Assembly (NCBI GenBank): GCA_016748015.1
Contig: JAAOMT010000299.1
Coordinates: forward strand, 724,180-788,179
Origin: Geosiphon pyriformis
Taxonomy: Eukaryota > Glomeromycota > Glomeromycetes > Archaeosporales > Geosiphonaceae
Reading direction: 5' to 3'
Length of the DNA: 64,000 bases
Positions 33,661 through 45,873 of the stretch are shown piece by piece. The translations under genes were made by a program, and so were the position numbers. The notes under the pieces were generated by a model, which worked only from the letters and a program-made list of their open reading frames with translations, made no database searches and had not been told where the DNA came from. The first letter of the stretch is position 1. Every line of letters starts with the position of its first letter.

Positions 33661-36170
33661 TTAGATATACTCACTTTTCAAATTTCTTGGACATGATTCT
33701 GATAATTGGTTTGATGAACTGAAAATTAGTTGGTATATAATCATTGTTAATCTTTAGTTCTATTATATATGGATGATTCTTGGTCTTTGGCTTCTATTTA
33801 ATACTGACATAGTATTTTGAAGTGGCACTTGAATTTATTGGGATTTATAAATTATTTATGGCTGTAGTTAATATATTATTGGTGCTGGAGTTTGATAAAT
33901 TAGAAATGAGTATATTGATTGTTATATTATTAAAGTATAAAAAAGCTAATATTAATATTATTCTTAATTTAGAGTGTAATTTAAAGTTTAAAACTAACAA
34001 TTGAGGTTTCGATATTAATTTCCTAATTATTGGTTATTTAATCTGGTTTTCCAATTCATTTTTAAGTATTGTTATTCATAGAAATTTAGAAATTCTTAAT
34101 AAGAAAATAAAGTAGCTAATTAGAACCAAGTATAATAAAAAGAGGAATTTTAAAATTTTAAGAATTTCAAAATTCCTTTTAAAGAATTACTGAATTCTAT
34201 AGATTTTAGAATTTCTCTTAAAGAATTACAAAATTCTAGGAATTCCAGAATTTCTGGCTAGAAAAATTCAAAAAATTCAAAAAATCTTATATAATATTAA
34301 TTATATATATAAAGTGAAAGTATTAAAAACAGAAAGAATAAAATCTAGCTTAAAAACAATACCCACAATTAATTAATGATCTCATATCTCTTCCTTCAAA
34401 AATAGTTTTCTATAACTTGAAATGGAATCAAATCAAATATCAATAAAATATCAATTATTACCTGAATTTATGTTATCATCACTTGATTAAAGACATCTTA
34501 AAAAAATCTTTTTTATTTTATCAACACTTTATGTTGATAAAATTCAACACTTAATTACACTGAACCAATAGCTTTTAATTACAGCTATTGATGAGATACT
34601 AATTTTTTTTATTTTTTTTATTTTTTTTTATTTTTTTTTAGTTTTATTATTGCTTACTAACTGATTAAAGAATTAATACATGGAGTTATTGACATTAAAA
34701 AAGACTGGTAAAAAATCCAGAAATAAGGGTAGACACTCAAAAATTGAAGATAGCTTATCAAAAAAAACCAGCTATCAAGCTAAAAAAAAAATTTATAGAA
34801 TATACTTCCAAGAAAGTACTAAAACAACCATTGAATTTCTGTCTATTATGTAAAAAACTCAACCAAAACCTTCAGATCATGAAAATTTTTAGATATTAAA
34901 ACTACTATCAGCTATTAAGCACCAAGTTATAAGTTTGTTATTTGTATCAACACCCCAAATAATTACTTGTAACAGTATTTTTGTTTACTATAGTAGTAAT
35001 AATTGCATGTTTTTTGTTGCCATGATTAATTTATTAATAATGATGATATTAAATATAACTGATTCTAGAAACAATTAGAGTTTTTTTGATTTTTATGACA
35101 TTGTAGAGACTGATAAATTGCTTAATTATTAGCTAAATATCTTTTGATCTTTTAATTAATGGTTTTGCCAAATTGTTTTAATTTAGTATTCAATTTAAAT
35201 GATCTATTCATTACTAGATTTATAGCTTAGACATGATTGGCTTCAAGTTTGGCCAATTTAAAATCTCTGACATGAGTGATTGTATTTTGGAGAGTATTTA
35301 AATATATTAGACATACTTGTTGTAATAAACTGCTGTGTAATTTACAAATAAATTGATTTAAGATCTGTAATACTATAAAGTAGTTAGCTTTAATTGTCTA
35401 AATTTGGCACAAATTTTTATAAAAGCATTTCAAGTAAGTGGTAATTGCTTTAATATTATTTTGTTTAATTATAGTAAAGTTAATTAATAGGTAATTAATG
35501 CTATTGTGATCATTAAAATATTGTAAAAATGCAGTTTTAAATGTGTCAAAATCTTAAGGTTTGTTGACCAGATTGTAATACCACAAGTTAACTATATTTT
35601 ATAAAAAATAGAAAATTGTCTGAAAGGCTCTGGCATTATTCCAATTATTGATAGTAATTGCTTTGGCTATGTCATTTAACCAGACTTGGGTGTTGTTTTC
35701 TTGATAAATTTTTCAAGTTTTACAATTAATATATAGATTATTGGTACTAGTAATAGTTGTTGTTAAGATTGTTGTTGTTATGTAGCAATTGATACAGCTG
35801 GTAAATTGATCATAATAATTGAAGATAAGTCTTGATAAATAATAAGAGTAGAGTTTAGATTGTTTGGGTTTTAAAAAACTTAAACAATCAGAGTTTGTAT
35901 TTCTGAGTTATCTAAGATCAGATTTTAATAATTAAATCTCTGATTATTATTTTATTTTTTTTTGAGTTGGTTTTTTCCCAAAAACTGGTGGTTTTAAGAT
36001 CTGGTTGAGATGGTAGTAATCAAAGTCTTAATGGGATTGTTGGTCACAATTTAAATCTTTCAAAAAAATTACTGTAGATTTCTGGTTTTCTCCTGATTAT
36101 TTTAGAATAGTACTTATGATAATAGTGCTTTTGTTATTAACATTGATATTGGTGCTGGTTTTCTATTAAA
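33661..36170 (-). pseudogene. C1 Gag remnant, split by a solo LTR
   Basis: Gag-derived sequence on the minus strand at 34,979-36,170 (start side) and 33,661-34,065. The start side matches B1 5' gag, with a deletion of about 0.5 kb relative to B1 3,815-4,370. The knuckle region lies near 35,000. Frame fully broken. Confidence 0.7.
34070..34974 (+). repeat. C-type solo LTR (905 bp) nested in C1 Gag
   Basis: Starts TGTTATTCATAGAAATTTAG and ends TTGTAACA. Perfect 4-bp duplications GTAT at 34,066-34,069 and 34,975-34,978. Opposite in orientation to C1. Contains the roughly 40-bp repeat block at about 34,145-34,290. Confidence 0.93.
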
Positions 36171-36176
36171 TTATAT

Positions 36177-36192
36177 CTTACAGAGAACACCA
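36177..36192 (-). other. Primer binding site of C1
   Basis: Minus strand TGGTGTTCTCTGTAAG, two bases from the 5' LTR. Same type as B1. Confidence 0.6.
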
Positions 36193-36194
36193 AA

Positions 36195-36697
36195 TATTAT
36201 AGGAGATTATTTGGGATGTTAGAACAAATAACAAACTTATAACTTGGTACTCAATAGCTGGGAATATTGGTAATTTCTAAAAATTTTGGTTGAGTTTTTT
36301 GTATAATAAACAGAAATTCAATTGATGGTTTTTTTTGTGAATTTTTTTTTCCAGCATAGTGGCTGGTTTATTCTGGTAATTATGCCTTTTTAGTAAACTA
36401 TTCTTAAATTTCTATTCTTGTTTTTAGGTCTTTACCAGACTATTCTTAACATTAAATACTCAGTGTTTAATTTTTTTTTATCAATTTGTAAACAACAAAA
36501 AAATAAAACAAAAAAAAATAAATGAAAATAAGAAATTAGTATTTTATTAATAGTTATAATTAAAAGTTATTGATTCAATATGATTAAGTATCAAAGTTTA
36601 TCAACATGAGTTGTTGATAGTAGAAAAAGTGATTAATATTTTTAATCAAATAATAATAACATAGATTTAAATGATAATTAAGTATTTTTATTAATAT
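36195..36697 (-). repeat. C1 5' LTR, truncated
   Basis: Top strand starts TATTATAGGAGATT (LTR end on the minus strand) and matches 30,900-31,430. It stops at 36,697, where the A solo LTR begins. The remaining roughly 350 bp of LTR are not found beyond it. Confidence 0.8.
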
Positions 36698-37338
36698 TGT
36701 TATGAATTGGAATAACAAGCTAACAAATAGCAAGGGTGAATAAAATTGTAGGATGATAGAAATAATCAAAGAAAAAATTACAATATGAGAGCAAATTAAA
36801 TAAGTAAGAATTTAATATGCATAATCAATCTTATAAAAATCATAGTTACAAATCTTTTCTGAAAATCTGAAGGTAAAAAAATAGTTCATAATTGTCAACA
36901 AGATAATACTACTGCAATTATTCTATGTTTCAACTTGGTAATTCTTAAAATTAATAACAGGTATTGTCATGTTTTTTAATTGTTTTTTTATTCAATAAAT
37001 CACAAAAGCAAGCAATTACTTCTTAGGCTAATTCTAACAATACAAATTAAGAAGAAAAAAAGATAAGTTATGTAAATACCAATAAGTAATTTTTTATCCC
37101 AAGATATTCAGATATTTGAAGGTAAGAAAAAAGAAATAAGTAATATAAAAAGAAGTAATTGATAAGAGATTTTATTTTGTTGCTTTGATCATGTCTTTCT
37201 ACAGCTAAGAAACTTATTGCTTATATAGCTATTAAAAGTGGTCAATAATTACTATTTAAAAATAGTATGGCTAATTATATAACATCAGTAGCAAATACAT
37301 ATGATAACTAATAAAAAATATGGGTTTTAACTATAACA
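36698..37338 (-). repeat. Family A solo LTR (641 bp)
   Basis: Top strand TGTTATGAATTGG...CTATAACA. Perfect 4-bp duplications ATAT at 36,694-36,697 and 37,339-37,342. One 12-bp unit only (near 37,240). Sits exactly on the C1/D2 boundary. Confidence 0.93.
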
Positions 37339-37342
37339 ATAT

Positions 37343-38441
37343 TAAATCTTTATTGGTTAAAGTATAGAATTTTATAGAATATTTTTACATATATTGAATA
37401 AATTGTGAAGTTTAAAAGTTGTTCTGAGTCTGTAATGAGCATTTATTAGTCTGGTTGTTGTCTTGAATTTATTGTGTATTTGTTTTTATATAGCTTTGAG
37501 AATGAGATTAGTTGCTTTGAATTCTAGTTTCTATTGGTGCAATGTTTTTTTAATTTGAAAATATTAATAATTAAAAATATACTTACTGTTTTTATTAAAA
37601 CACATTTAAAGTTTTTGTTGTATTATGACATTCAAAAAAATGTCAATAGGTGTAAACAATAAGTTTTCTTTTAAAGCTTGCTTCAAAAGTTCTGATAATT
37701 AACTTTTAGAATAACTTCTTGTGTTTCTTCTATAAGAATAATATTTCTGGAAATTATTTACTATTGCAGTTGTAATTCTTTTTTAAGTATATTTAATATA
37801 ATTTCTATTAATTGTTATAAATAAGTCAGAGAGTATTTTTAAAGCTAACATTAATTTTTAGAATATTTGTTAAATGTTTTAAAAAATAAGCATTATAAAG
37901 TTAAATAAAAATTAAATAAATTTTTATAAAACAAAAAAACAAAAAAAAAATATTTTTGGTATAAGAGTTTTATATATTTTTAATTTGGGTATTTTCTGGT
38001 AGTTATTTTACTATTTTTGTTTAATGTTTCTATATTATTTTAAAAAAAATACTAATAAAAATTAAATTAAATATTCAGATTTGGTTATTGTTCTATTATA
38101 ACTATTGGTTCTAAATTTTGGAGAATATCTTTAAAATTAATTAAAGAAAAATGTATATTAATTTGTGAAATTAGTAATTTAAGATTGTTTCTAAAATGAT
38201 AATGGTTCAATTAATTTTCATATGCAACTTTGGCTAGAACTTTGTTATTAAGCCTTAACTTATATAATCTATTGTCTAAAATTTCGTAAATATAAAATAA
38301 TCTATTTTATTTATGTTCAAATTTTCTATTCCATTGTTTTTTAGTCTTAATTCTATATAAGAAAACTTTGTTTTCAACTTTAAATTTATTAGTAACTAGT
38401 AGTAATTTGTTGTCATGTCATTTTTTTTGTTGGGCTTGAAA
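37343..38441 (-). pseudogene. Family D 3' fragment (D2): ORF3 and integrase tail, decayed
   Basis: Minus-strand sequence aligning with D 46,000-47,100: ORF3 remnant (37,343-37,860), the spacer, then the integrase C-terminal part with a block equal to NKVLLHRTKAEKQWSGKFEHKW. Interrupted by C2 and continued at 42,215-42,373. This shows that ORF3 is a standing part of family D, not a peculiarity of one copy. Confidence 0.8.
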
Positions 38442-38445
38442 ATGT

Positions 38446-39317
38446 TATTACTTATAGAAATTTAGAAATTCTTAATAAGTACATAAAATAGTTAATTAAA
38501 AATAAGTATAATAAAAAAAGAATTTTAAAATTTTTCTTAAGAAATTGCAAGATTCCAGAAATTTCAGAATTTCTCATAAGAAATTACTAGATTCCAAGAA
38601 TTCCAGAATTTCTGGTTAGAAAAATTAAAAGAATTCAAGAAATCTTGTATAACATAAAATATATATATATAGTAAGAGTGTTAAATGCAGAAAAAGTAAT
38701 TTCTAGAGAATTTAAATATAGTTTATATTAATTTAGAACAATACTCCTTCTTTTAAAAGATAGTTTTTTACAACTTGAAATAAAATTATTTCCATATTAA
38801 TAAAATTATCTATTATTATTAAATTTATGTTATTATTACTTGATTAAGAATATTAATCACTTTCATCACTATTAACATTTCATGTTAATAAAATCTAATA
38901 CTTAACTATATTAAAACAATAGCTTTTGATTATAGTTATTAACAGGATATTAATTTCTTGTTTTTTTATTTTTTTTATTTTATTTTCTTTATTATTTACT
39001 AATTGATTAAAAAAATTAAGTACTGAATTATTAATGTCAAAAAAAACTGGTAAAAGACTCATGAAATAAGAATAAAAACTCAAAAATTGAGAATAGTCTA
39101 TCAGAAGAAACTAGCCATTAAGCCAAGAAAAAAATTCATGAAATAAGCTTTTAGAATAGTACTAAAACAATCATTAAATCTCTGTTTATTATACAAAAGA
39201 CTTAATTAAAACTTTCAGATCATAAAAACCTTTAAAAATAATCAATTATACAAACTATTGAACACCAAATTATGGGTTTGTTATTTGTATCAACACTCCA
39301 AATAATTATCTGTAATA
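38446..39317 (+). repeat. C2 5' LTR (872 bp)
   Basis: Begins TATTACTTATAG, ends CTGTAATA. Matches 41,333-42,210 with mostly transition differences. Confidence 0.9.
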
Positions 39318-39319
39318 TT

Positions 39320-39335
39320 TAGTGCTTTCTGTAAG
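39320..39335 (+). other. Primer binding site of C2
   Basis: TAGTGCTTTCTGTAAG: TGG changed to TAG. Two bases after the LTR. Confidence 0.6.
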
Positions 39336-39960
39336 ATATAATGTAACAAAAAACCATTACTAACATTAACCAAAAATTAGAGAAATACTTAGCTAGCAAT
39401 TAAGCAATTTATTAGCTTTCACAATGTTATAACAATTAAAAAAACTCCAATTATTTCCAAAATCAATCACATTTATTATCAACAAATTAACTATGGTAAC
39501 AAAAAATGCATAATTGTTACTATTGTAATAAACAAAACTATTTAAAAAGCAAATTGCCATTCTAGATTTAATAACTAATGATTAAAAAATCAATCTCAAA
39601 ACTCTGATTGCAAATTTCAAACTCCAAATTACATCTTAAATTAAAAACAATATCAATACCAGTCTTATTACACCCCAATAACACAACAACCAATATATGT
39701 ATCTTTAGTTTATTAGACTCTAATACCAGTAATCTATCAACTACAGCCACAAGTAATTTATTAACTATAGTTATAAATAATTTATTAAACTCAACTAATT
39801 CAAACACCATCCCAAAATTTAGTTTAAATGATAACCAAAAATCAAAGGCCAAGAATTATAAACACTCAACAAGATTAACAATTAGCAATAATAAGGCACC
39901 AATCAATCTCCAGTTTATTAAATCAGCTATTAGAATTATGTCAATAGAGTTTAAAAAGTG
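39336..39960 (+). pseudogene. C2 Gag remnant
   Basis: The first few codons match B1 3,785-3,812, then the sequence jumps to B1 about 5,372 (KLEGYLADN-like, here KLEKYLASN). The zinc knuckle near 39,490 is destroyed (NYGNKK). The open frame 39,608-39,961 is in the Gag-PR linker, Ser/Thr/Asn-rich. No capsid core remains. Confidence 0.65.
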
Positions 39961-40535
39961 AGTACACCCAAAACCCAAATTTTTAAAACTATTTAAGTTT
40001 CTTGATTACTCCAAAAAACAACTTATCTAACAACTTAGAATCCAACTTAATACCACTCACTAACAATATTCTATTAGTAATAGTCATTGAAAATAAGTTA
40101 CTTGTAGTCATCTTCTTTTTTAAATTAGAAGAATCAGTAATAACACCTTTATTTAGTAGAGCTATTTTCGATGCCAAACTAATTACTGTAATATATACAG
40201 ATGCCAAAGTTTATGGCCAATTTATCAAGCTAATTCTTAATAATAAGTTAGCAGACAACATTATTACATAACAACTTATGGACCAATTAGGTTGCCAAGT
40301 TGATTGTACTGTTAGCACCAGAATTATCACAGCTAATAGAGTAATAAAAACTCTTATGGGCAAAATTGACAACTTTCTTTTTAAAGTCAAAAGCATTACT
40401 ATGCCAATCAAAGTATTAGTAATAGAAGCCATACAATACCAAGCTTTTATTGGTAATAACTGGCTGTCCAAAATTAATATTATACTTGATGAGAACACCC
40501 AAGAGCTACAGTTCAGTCAAAATGATTAGCAAACT
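39961..40535 (+). pseudogene. C2 protease remnant
   Basis: Reads NKLLVVIFFFKLEESVITPL, then KLILNNKLADNIIT near 40,225-40,270 with the catalytic Asp changed to Asn. Open stretch 40,278-40,529 reads MDQLGCQVDC and continues to IDNFLFKVKSITMPIKVLVI, then YQAFIGNNWLSK. Protease fold recognisable; inactive. Confidence 0.78.
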
Positions 40536-41317
40536 TGGATATCTGCTATCTATGGCTACTTCAAAACAAACACCACCACCTAATTACTACTAATCAAATT
40601 CAAAAAAAAAACCTACTTGAAAGCCTATTAAGTTTTGTAGATTGAAAATAAACACAACAAACCACCACTAATACTCTCTTAAAACAACAAAAAAAAAGAA
40701 AAAAAAGAGAATAAATCATAAGCCAACATCTTTACAAAAGAAACAAATAACAGTTGGCATATTTCATACTTGTCAAAACCAAAAAAAAAACTATCCTACT
40801 ACTAAGATCTAGTACCTACTTAAGAAAAACAAAAGCAGCATTTAGAACAATTAAATACTAAACTTTGTAAACATTGTCTAATTTTCTGTGACTTAGAATA
40901 TTATGTAAGTATAATCTTATTTACAATCTGCCACTATGTATAATTTATTTAATTTCCAAAAAAAAAAACCAATTAGCAATTGTGTTTCAAAATTAGAATT
41001 GAAATTTAATTCCAATTTAGACTCTAACAATGATAACAACAATAGTTCCAACTCCATTCACAATGGCAATAACAATAATAACAATTCAAACTCTAATAAA
41101 AACTTCAAACAATATATTGTGCTTTCAGATCTTTTATAAAAACAGGAACTTAAATGGTTTAATAATAATAATAAGGATATTATGTCAAAATGTATGCATA
41201 ATACTGATACAGAGTTTAATCTCAGATATTTAGAAAAAACTGCCATTAGATTGAAACATTACTTATATACCAGTATAAAATTAAAAAATTTAGGAGATTT
41301 TAACAAAGCTCAATATT
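40536..41317 (+). pseudogene. C2 Cys-rich module and fused dUTPase start/pol end
   Basis: Corresponds to B1 6,520-7,885, shortened, followed by the join at about 41,286 to the last codons of pol (DFNKAQY-stop at about 41,317). The motif 1 region TEFNLRYLEKTAIRL is recognisable near 41,210-41,250. The Asn/Ser-rich linker (41,030-41,100) matches B1 7,620-7,700. Confidence 0.7.
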
Positions 41318-41332
41318 AAAAAAAGAAAATAA

Positions 41333-42210
41333 TATTACTTATAAAAATTTAGGAATTCTTAATAAGTACATAAAATAGCCAATTAGAAATAAATATAATA
41401 AAAAAAAAATTTCAAAATTTCTTTTAAAAAATTGCAGAATTTCAGGAATTTCAGAATTTTTTTTGAGAAATTACAAGATTCCAAAAATTTCAGGATTTTT
41501 GGTTAAAAAAATTAAAAGAATATAAAAAATCTTGTATAATATAAAATATATATAGTAAGAGTATTAAAAACAGAAAAAATAATTCTCAGAGAATTCAAAT
41601 AGAGTTTATATTAATTTAAAACAATATTTCTTCCTTTAAAAAGTAGTTTTTTACAATTTAAAGTAAAATTATTTCCATATTAATAAAATTATCTATTATT
41701 ATCAAATTCATATTATTATTACTTAATTAAGAATATTAATTATTTTTATTACTATCAACACTCCATGTTAATAAAATTTGATACTTAATTACACTAGAAC
41801 AATAGCTTTTAATCATGGCTATTGACAGAATATTAATTTTTTATTTTTTTATTTTTTTTATTTTTTTTTGTTTTGTTTTCTTTGTTATTTATTAATTGAT
41901 TAAAAGAATTAAGTGCTAAGTTATTGACATCAAAAAGGACTGGTAAAAGACTTGTAAAATAAGATTAAAAACTTGAAAATTAAAAATAGCTTACCAAAAA
42001 AAACTGGCCATCAAGCTGAAAAAAAAATTCATAGAATAAACTTCTGAGAGAATACTAAAACAACTATTGAATCTCTGTTTATTATACAAAAGACTTAATC
42101 AAAACCTTTAGATCATAAAAATCTTTAAAAATAACTAACTGTACAAGCTATTAAGTACCAAGTTACAGGTTTGTTATTTGTACTAACATTCCAAATAATC
42201 ACTTGTAACA
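41333..42210 (+). repeat. C2 3' LTR (878 bp)
   Basis: Begins TATTACTTATAAA, ends CACTTGTAACA. Preceded by a purine tract. Confidence 0.9.
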
Positions 42211-42214
42211 ATGC

Positions 42215-42373
42215 TCAATATGAGTTGCTATTATTTGTTTTTTTTCTTTCAACATACTAAGAAAAATATAAGTTCTTTATTGAAATGTCTTTTGAAAGTT
42301 ATTTTTGTTAATTGGTTGCACTAAGTATGTTTTTACTGAAAAATTAATTAGTAATATTGTTGTTCTTCCATAG
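42215..42373 (-). pseudogene. Family D integrase fragment (D2, second part)
   Basis: Continues D2 after the C2 insertion and aligns with D 47,105-47,265. Ends at the B3 3' LTR (42,374), preceded by ATAG. Confidence 0.75.
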
Positions 42374-43249
42374 TATTACAAATAATTATTTGGAGTATAG
42401 AAACAAATAACAAATCTGTAACTTGGTGCTCAATAACTGGTAGTGTTGATAGATCTGAAGATTTTTATATCTGAAGATTTTGGTTAAGTTTTTTGTATAA
42501 TAGACAGAGATTTAATAGTAATATCTTTTGGTAATGTTTTTAATGTTTTTTTAACTCTTGAGTTGATGTACTTTGTTGTCTGTTACTTTTCAGAATATCT
42601 ATATTCTGTCAATTTCTTTCTTAGCTTGGTGGCTGATATCTTCTAATAAGCTATCCTCAATTATGAGTGTGTATTTTTATTCCTGGGTTATTTACCAGTA
42701 CTATATCCTAACATCAGTACTCTATGCATTAATCCTTTTAATCAGTTAGTAAAACAACAAAAATAAAAAATATATATAAAAATAAATAAATAAAAAAAAT
42801 AAATAAAAAAAAATAAAAAAAAAATTAGTATCTTATTAATAGCCATAATTAAGAGCTATTATTCTCATGTGATTAAATATAATTGTTATTAACATAAAGT
42901 ATTAATAAATGAAAAAGTGATTAAATTCTTAAACAAATAATAGCAACATGGATTGAATGATAATAGGTATGTTTTATTTTGATATTTTACTAATAAATTC
43001 ACTTTGGTGGATATTAACTATCTATAAAATAAAAGTTAATTAATAAATAAGAAAGAAAATGTTAAATTAGAACTGGATTCTGTTTTTTCTTACTTTTAAT
43101 GCTATTTCTATATATATATAGTTAGTGTTATATAAGATTTCTGGAATTCTGTAATTTTTTTAGAGAAATTCTGGAATTTTTCTGTTACTATGCTTATTTC
43201 TAATTGGCTATTTTTTTAACTATGATATTCCTAATTTTTATAAGGAACA
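42374..43249 (-). repeat. B3 3' LTR (876 bp, C type)
   Basis: Top strand TATTACAAATAATT...AAGGAACA. On the minus strand close to the C1 and C2 LTR start. Contains an A-rich TAAATAAAT run near 42,760-42,830. Confidence 0.85.
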
Positions 43250-44904
43250 ATTTTTTCTTCTTTTTAATATTAAGCTTTATTGAAATCTTCTAAACTTTCT
43301 AGATTTTCTTTTTGGATTAATTCTATAACTTTTTTCTCCAGAATTGCTTTTGTAATTTTGGTCTGTAATTTTTTAAATTGGGTATTAATTAATTTTTCCA
43401 ATTGATTAATTGTTACAATATTTATTCTCAGATATAATAATATTTCAAAATCTTATTTATAGTTAGTAAATAACTTTTATATATGTAAATAAATGGTTTT
43501 TTTTAACAATTTGTTTAATTTGTTGTTAAATTGGATTAAATTTTTTTTTTGTTTTGTTAGTGTATAAGTTTTTGATACTTAATTGTTGTTCCAACTGATA
43601 GTAACAAAAGTTTTTTGGATTTTGTTGTATCTATTGGTTCCAATTTTTTAAAATTCATTCTTCTTTTGGTATTGGTATTTTTAGATCTTCTAATGTCTTT
43701 TTTATTTTTCTCATTATCTTATCTACAATGTTTTCAGAAGTATGGTGTTTAGAATATTGCTCTTTGGTTTGGTTTTTTTACATTATTTTCTTATCCTTGT
43801 ATTAAATTATGTGTTTATTAATGGTGATTTCTAAGCTTGATTCTTGTTGTTGAATTAGTTGTAATAGTTATTGTACAAGTAAGTAGATGTTGTCAGTGAT
43901 TTCCATTTTTTTTTGTTGTTTTTATTGCACATGTTGGTTTCTTATATACTGTTATAGTAGATCAATTCGACATGTTTGATGATAATTGGTTCTAAATCTC
44001 ATAAAATCTTATCTGGTTTGACTAGTATTCTTTGTACTTCCAGTTATGAAATATTATTGATAAATAATAATACTATATTGTGGTATGGTTTCAGTTGATT
44101 TTTATGTGTTGTTTTAGCTAAAATTTTGTTGTTCTATCTTAGTTTATAAGCTTTATTTTCTAGAATTTTTTTAATGTGAAATAGTCTGTTCTATTTGTGA
44201 TCGAATTTTTCACTCCATTGTTTTTCTATTTTGGTATGATGTAAAAATACTTTGTCTCCAATTCTAAATTCAACTGGTTTATTTGGTAATTGGTTATCAT
44301 GTTATTTTTTTTGTTTTTTTTGTGACTTTTGAATATTATTAGCTGCTTTTTATCTTTTGTTTTTCAACATTTTTATTAGTTTGTATATTCTTCCTAGCAA
44401 TGTTTTTTGAAAGTTGGCTTTTGTTATTGGTTCTGTTGAATATGTGTTAATGTCTATCTTAACTAATAATGTTGCTGTTTTATCATAAAAAAGTTTAAAT
44501 AATGTTGCTTGTGTGGTATCTTGTTTCATTGTTTGATAAGCAAATAATACTAATAGTATAAACAAATATCATTTGTTCTGGTTTTCCTGGCTGATTTTTG
44601 CTATTGTTTACACAATATTCTGTTAAACCTTTTCATTAAGTTATTTGTTTGTGAATGATATAATGATAATAATGGTCTTTTGATTTCAAATCTTTGACTT
44701 AATTCTCTTAATATTCTGTTCACAAAATAGGTTCTTTGATTTAATAATAATTTTTTTAGATATCTATATTGATAAATTAAATTTTGGTGAACAATTTGGC
44801 TATGAATTTTGTATTTGCTCTTTGTATTGCTTTTGCTTCTGGCTATTTTGTAAGATAATTCATAGCTACTGCTATGTAATAGTTGTCTTTACTGGTTATT
44901 GTTA
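43250..44904 (-). pseudogene. B3 pol tail and integrase C-terminal two thirds, decayed
   Basis: Aligns with B1 10,480-11,490. Open stretch 44,350-44,565 reads VLFAYQTMKQDTTQATLF, then KTATLLVKIDINTYSTEPIT. The region of the catalytic Glu (near 44,610-44,660) is eroded. The 3' tail (43,260-44,000) is Glu/Lys/Gln-rich. Cut at 44,904 by element D; integrase resumes at 54,699. Confidence 0.8.
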
Positions 44905-44908
44905 ATGG

Positions 44909-45873
44909 TGTTACCGAAGGTTTTTGGTCTCTTTTCTTAATGGTTGTTGATGCCTGTTTGCTGTAAATTCACGTTTTCTGGATGTGGTTGAACCTCCAGT
45001 ACTGAATTTATCTTCAAATTATTTCCTATAATTTGAACTGCTGGACTTATAAGTGGAATGGCCAATTCCATGCCAGTTACTTTATGTAGTTACATTGTAG
45101 TAAATGTCAACTCTTTCCCAGGAATTGCTTGTCTAGAAACTCATTAAAAATGTGTAGTTACTTTGCTGTAAAAGTCAACTCTTTTACAGGAATCTCATCT
45201 GTAGGCTACTCTAATGATTATAATAAGAAAATAAAATAAAAGTAAAAGAAAAGTAAAAGAAATTGAATTCTGTCAAGTAAAACGTTTTCTATCTAGACCT
45301 GGAGTCACTAACGATTTACTGAAATTGGTAGCTAATCAATTTTAAAACATTAGTTGGGTTTTGGGAATTTTCAGATGTAATAATTAAGAAGTTGATTTTT
45401 GAATTATTTAATATTTATTTCGTTTTTGTGTATTGAATTGATTCAATTTAAGATATCTAAAAGTAAGATATATTTTTTCGAAGAGAGAAGCTCTTTTTTT
45501 ATACAACTTGTTATAGTACTAGTCTGTGAACTTGAATTATTTTTTTTACTATGATTTTGATGAACTAAAGGTACATTTCGGCAAACTTACAAGTTATTTC
45601 TACGAACTATTGAATATTTCAGTGAACTATCAATTATTTCAGCAAATTTACACAAATTTTGGCAAACTTTTGAATATTAACTGGTTCAGGGTATTGTGTA
45701 ATTTGATTGTTCTAATTTCTATAGTATAAATTATGTTATTAATTGATTAATAATATTTGATAATTTGATTGAATAATAAGTGATGATTTGAAATGATAAT
45801 ATATGCTAATTAATGATAGAAATTATAAGGGTAATTTCATGTTAATTAATATCTCAAATTTCGGTTGGTAACA
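44909..45873 (-). repeat. D 3' LTR (965 bp)
   Basis: Top strand TGTTACCGAAGG...GGTTGGTAACA. Keeps CpG sites that are lost elsewhere. 20-bp repeats at 45,554-45,675. Confidence 0.95.
45554..45675 (-). repeat. 20-21-bp tandem array in D 3' LTR, 6 units
   Basis: Six units of 20-21 bp close to ATTTCGGCAAACTTACAAGTT (top strand). The core TTCGGCGAA is a near-palindrome and is CpG-bearing in the least decayed copies (59,010-59,131). The equivalent array in the 5' LTR is at 54,375-54,496. Confidence 0.85.

Larger units (their letters stand above)
30900..36697 (-). mobile_element. Non-autonomous group C element C1, with truncated 5' LTR and nested solo LTR
   Basis: Minus-strand element: 5' LTR part 36,195-36,697, PBS 36,177-36,192, Gag, PR, Cys-rich module, start of dUTPase, then a direct jump to the last codons of pol, PPT and 3' LTR 30,900-31,783. 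RT, RNase H and integrase are absent. The dUTPase-to-tail deletion point (about 31,830) is the same as in C2 (about 41,286). Gag is interrupted by a C-type solo LTR (34,070-34,974). The 5' LTR is cut at 36,697, where an A solo LTR and then family D sequence follow. Confidence 0.8.
38446..42210 (+). mobile_element. Non-autonomous group C element C2 (3.8 kb)
   Basis: 5' LTR 38,446-39,317, PBS 39,320-39,335, short Gag remnant, PR, Cys-rich module, dUTPase start joined to pol end, PPT 41,318-41,332, 3' LTR 41,333-42,210. 4-bp flanks ATGT (38,442-38,445) and ATGC (42,211-42,214). Inserted in D2; the D sequence resumes without loss. Relative to B1 it lacks about 1.56 kb of Gag and about 3.58 kb from dUTPase to pol end. 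The second deletion matches C1 exactly. It had to move with enzymes from another element. Confidence 0.9.

Noticed and set aside
33053-34004. Plus-strand ORFs at 33,053-33,349, 33,416-33,643 and 33,822-34,004
   Set aside because: Shadows of the minus-strand C1 protease/Gag; no conserved product in this orientation.
45526-45729. A 67-codon plus-strand ORF in the D 3' LTR
   Set aside because: It is made by the 20-bp tandem repeats and is not conserved as a frame in the other D LTRs.
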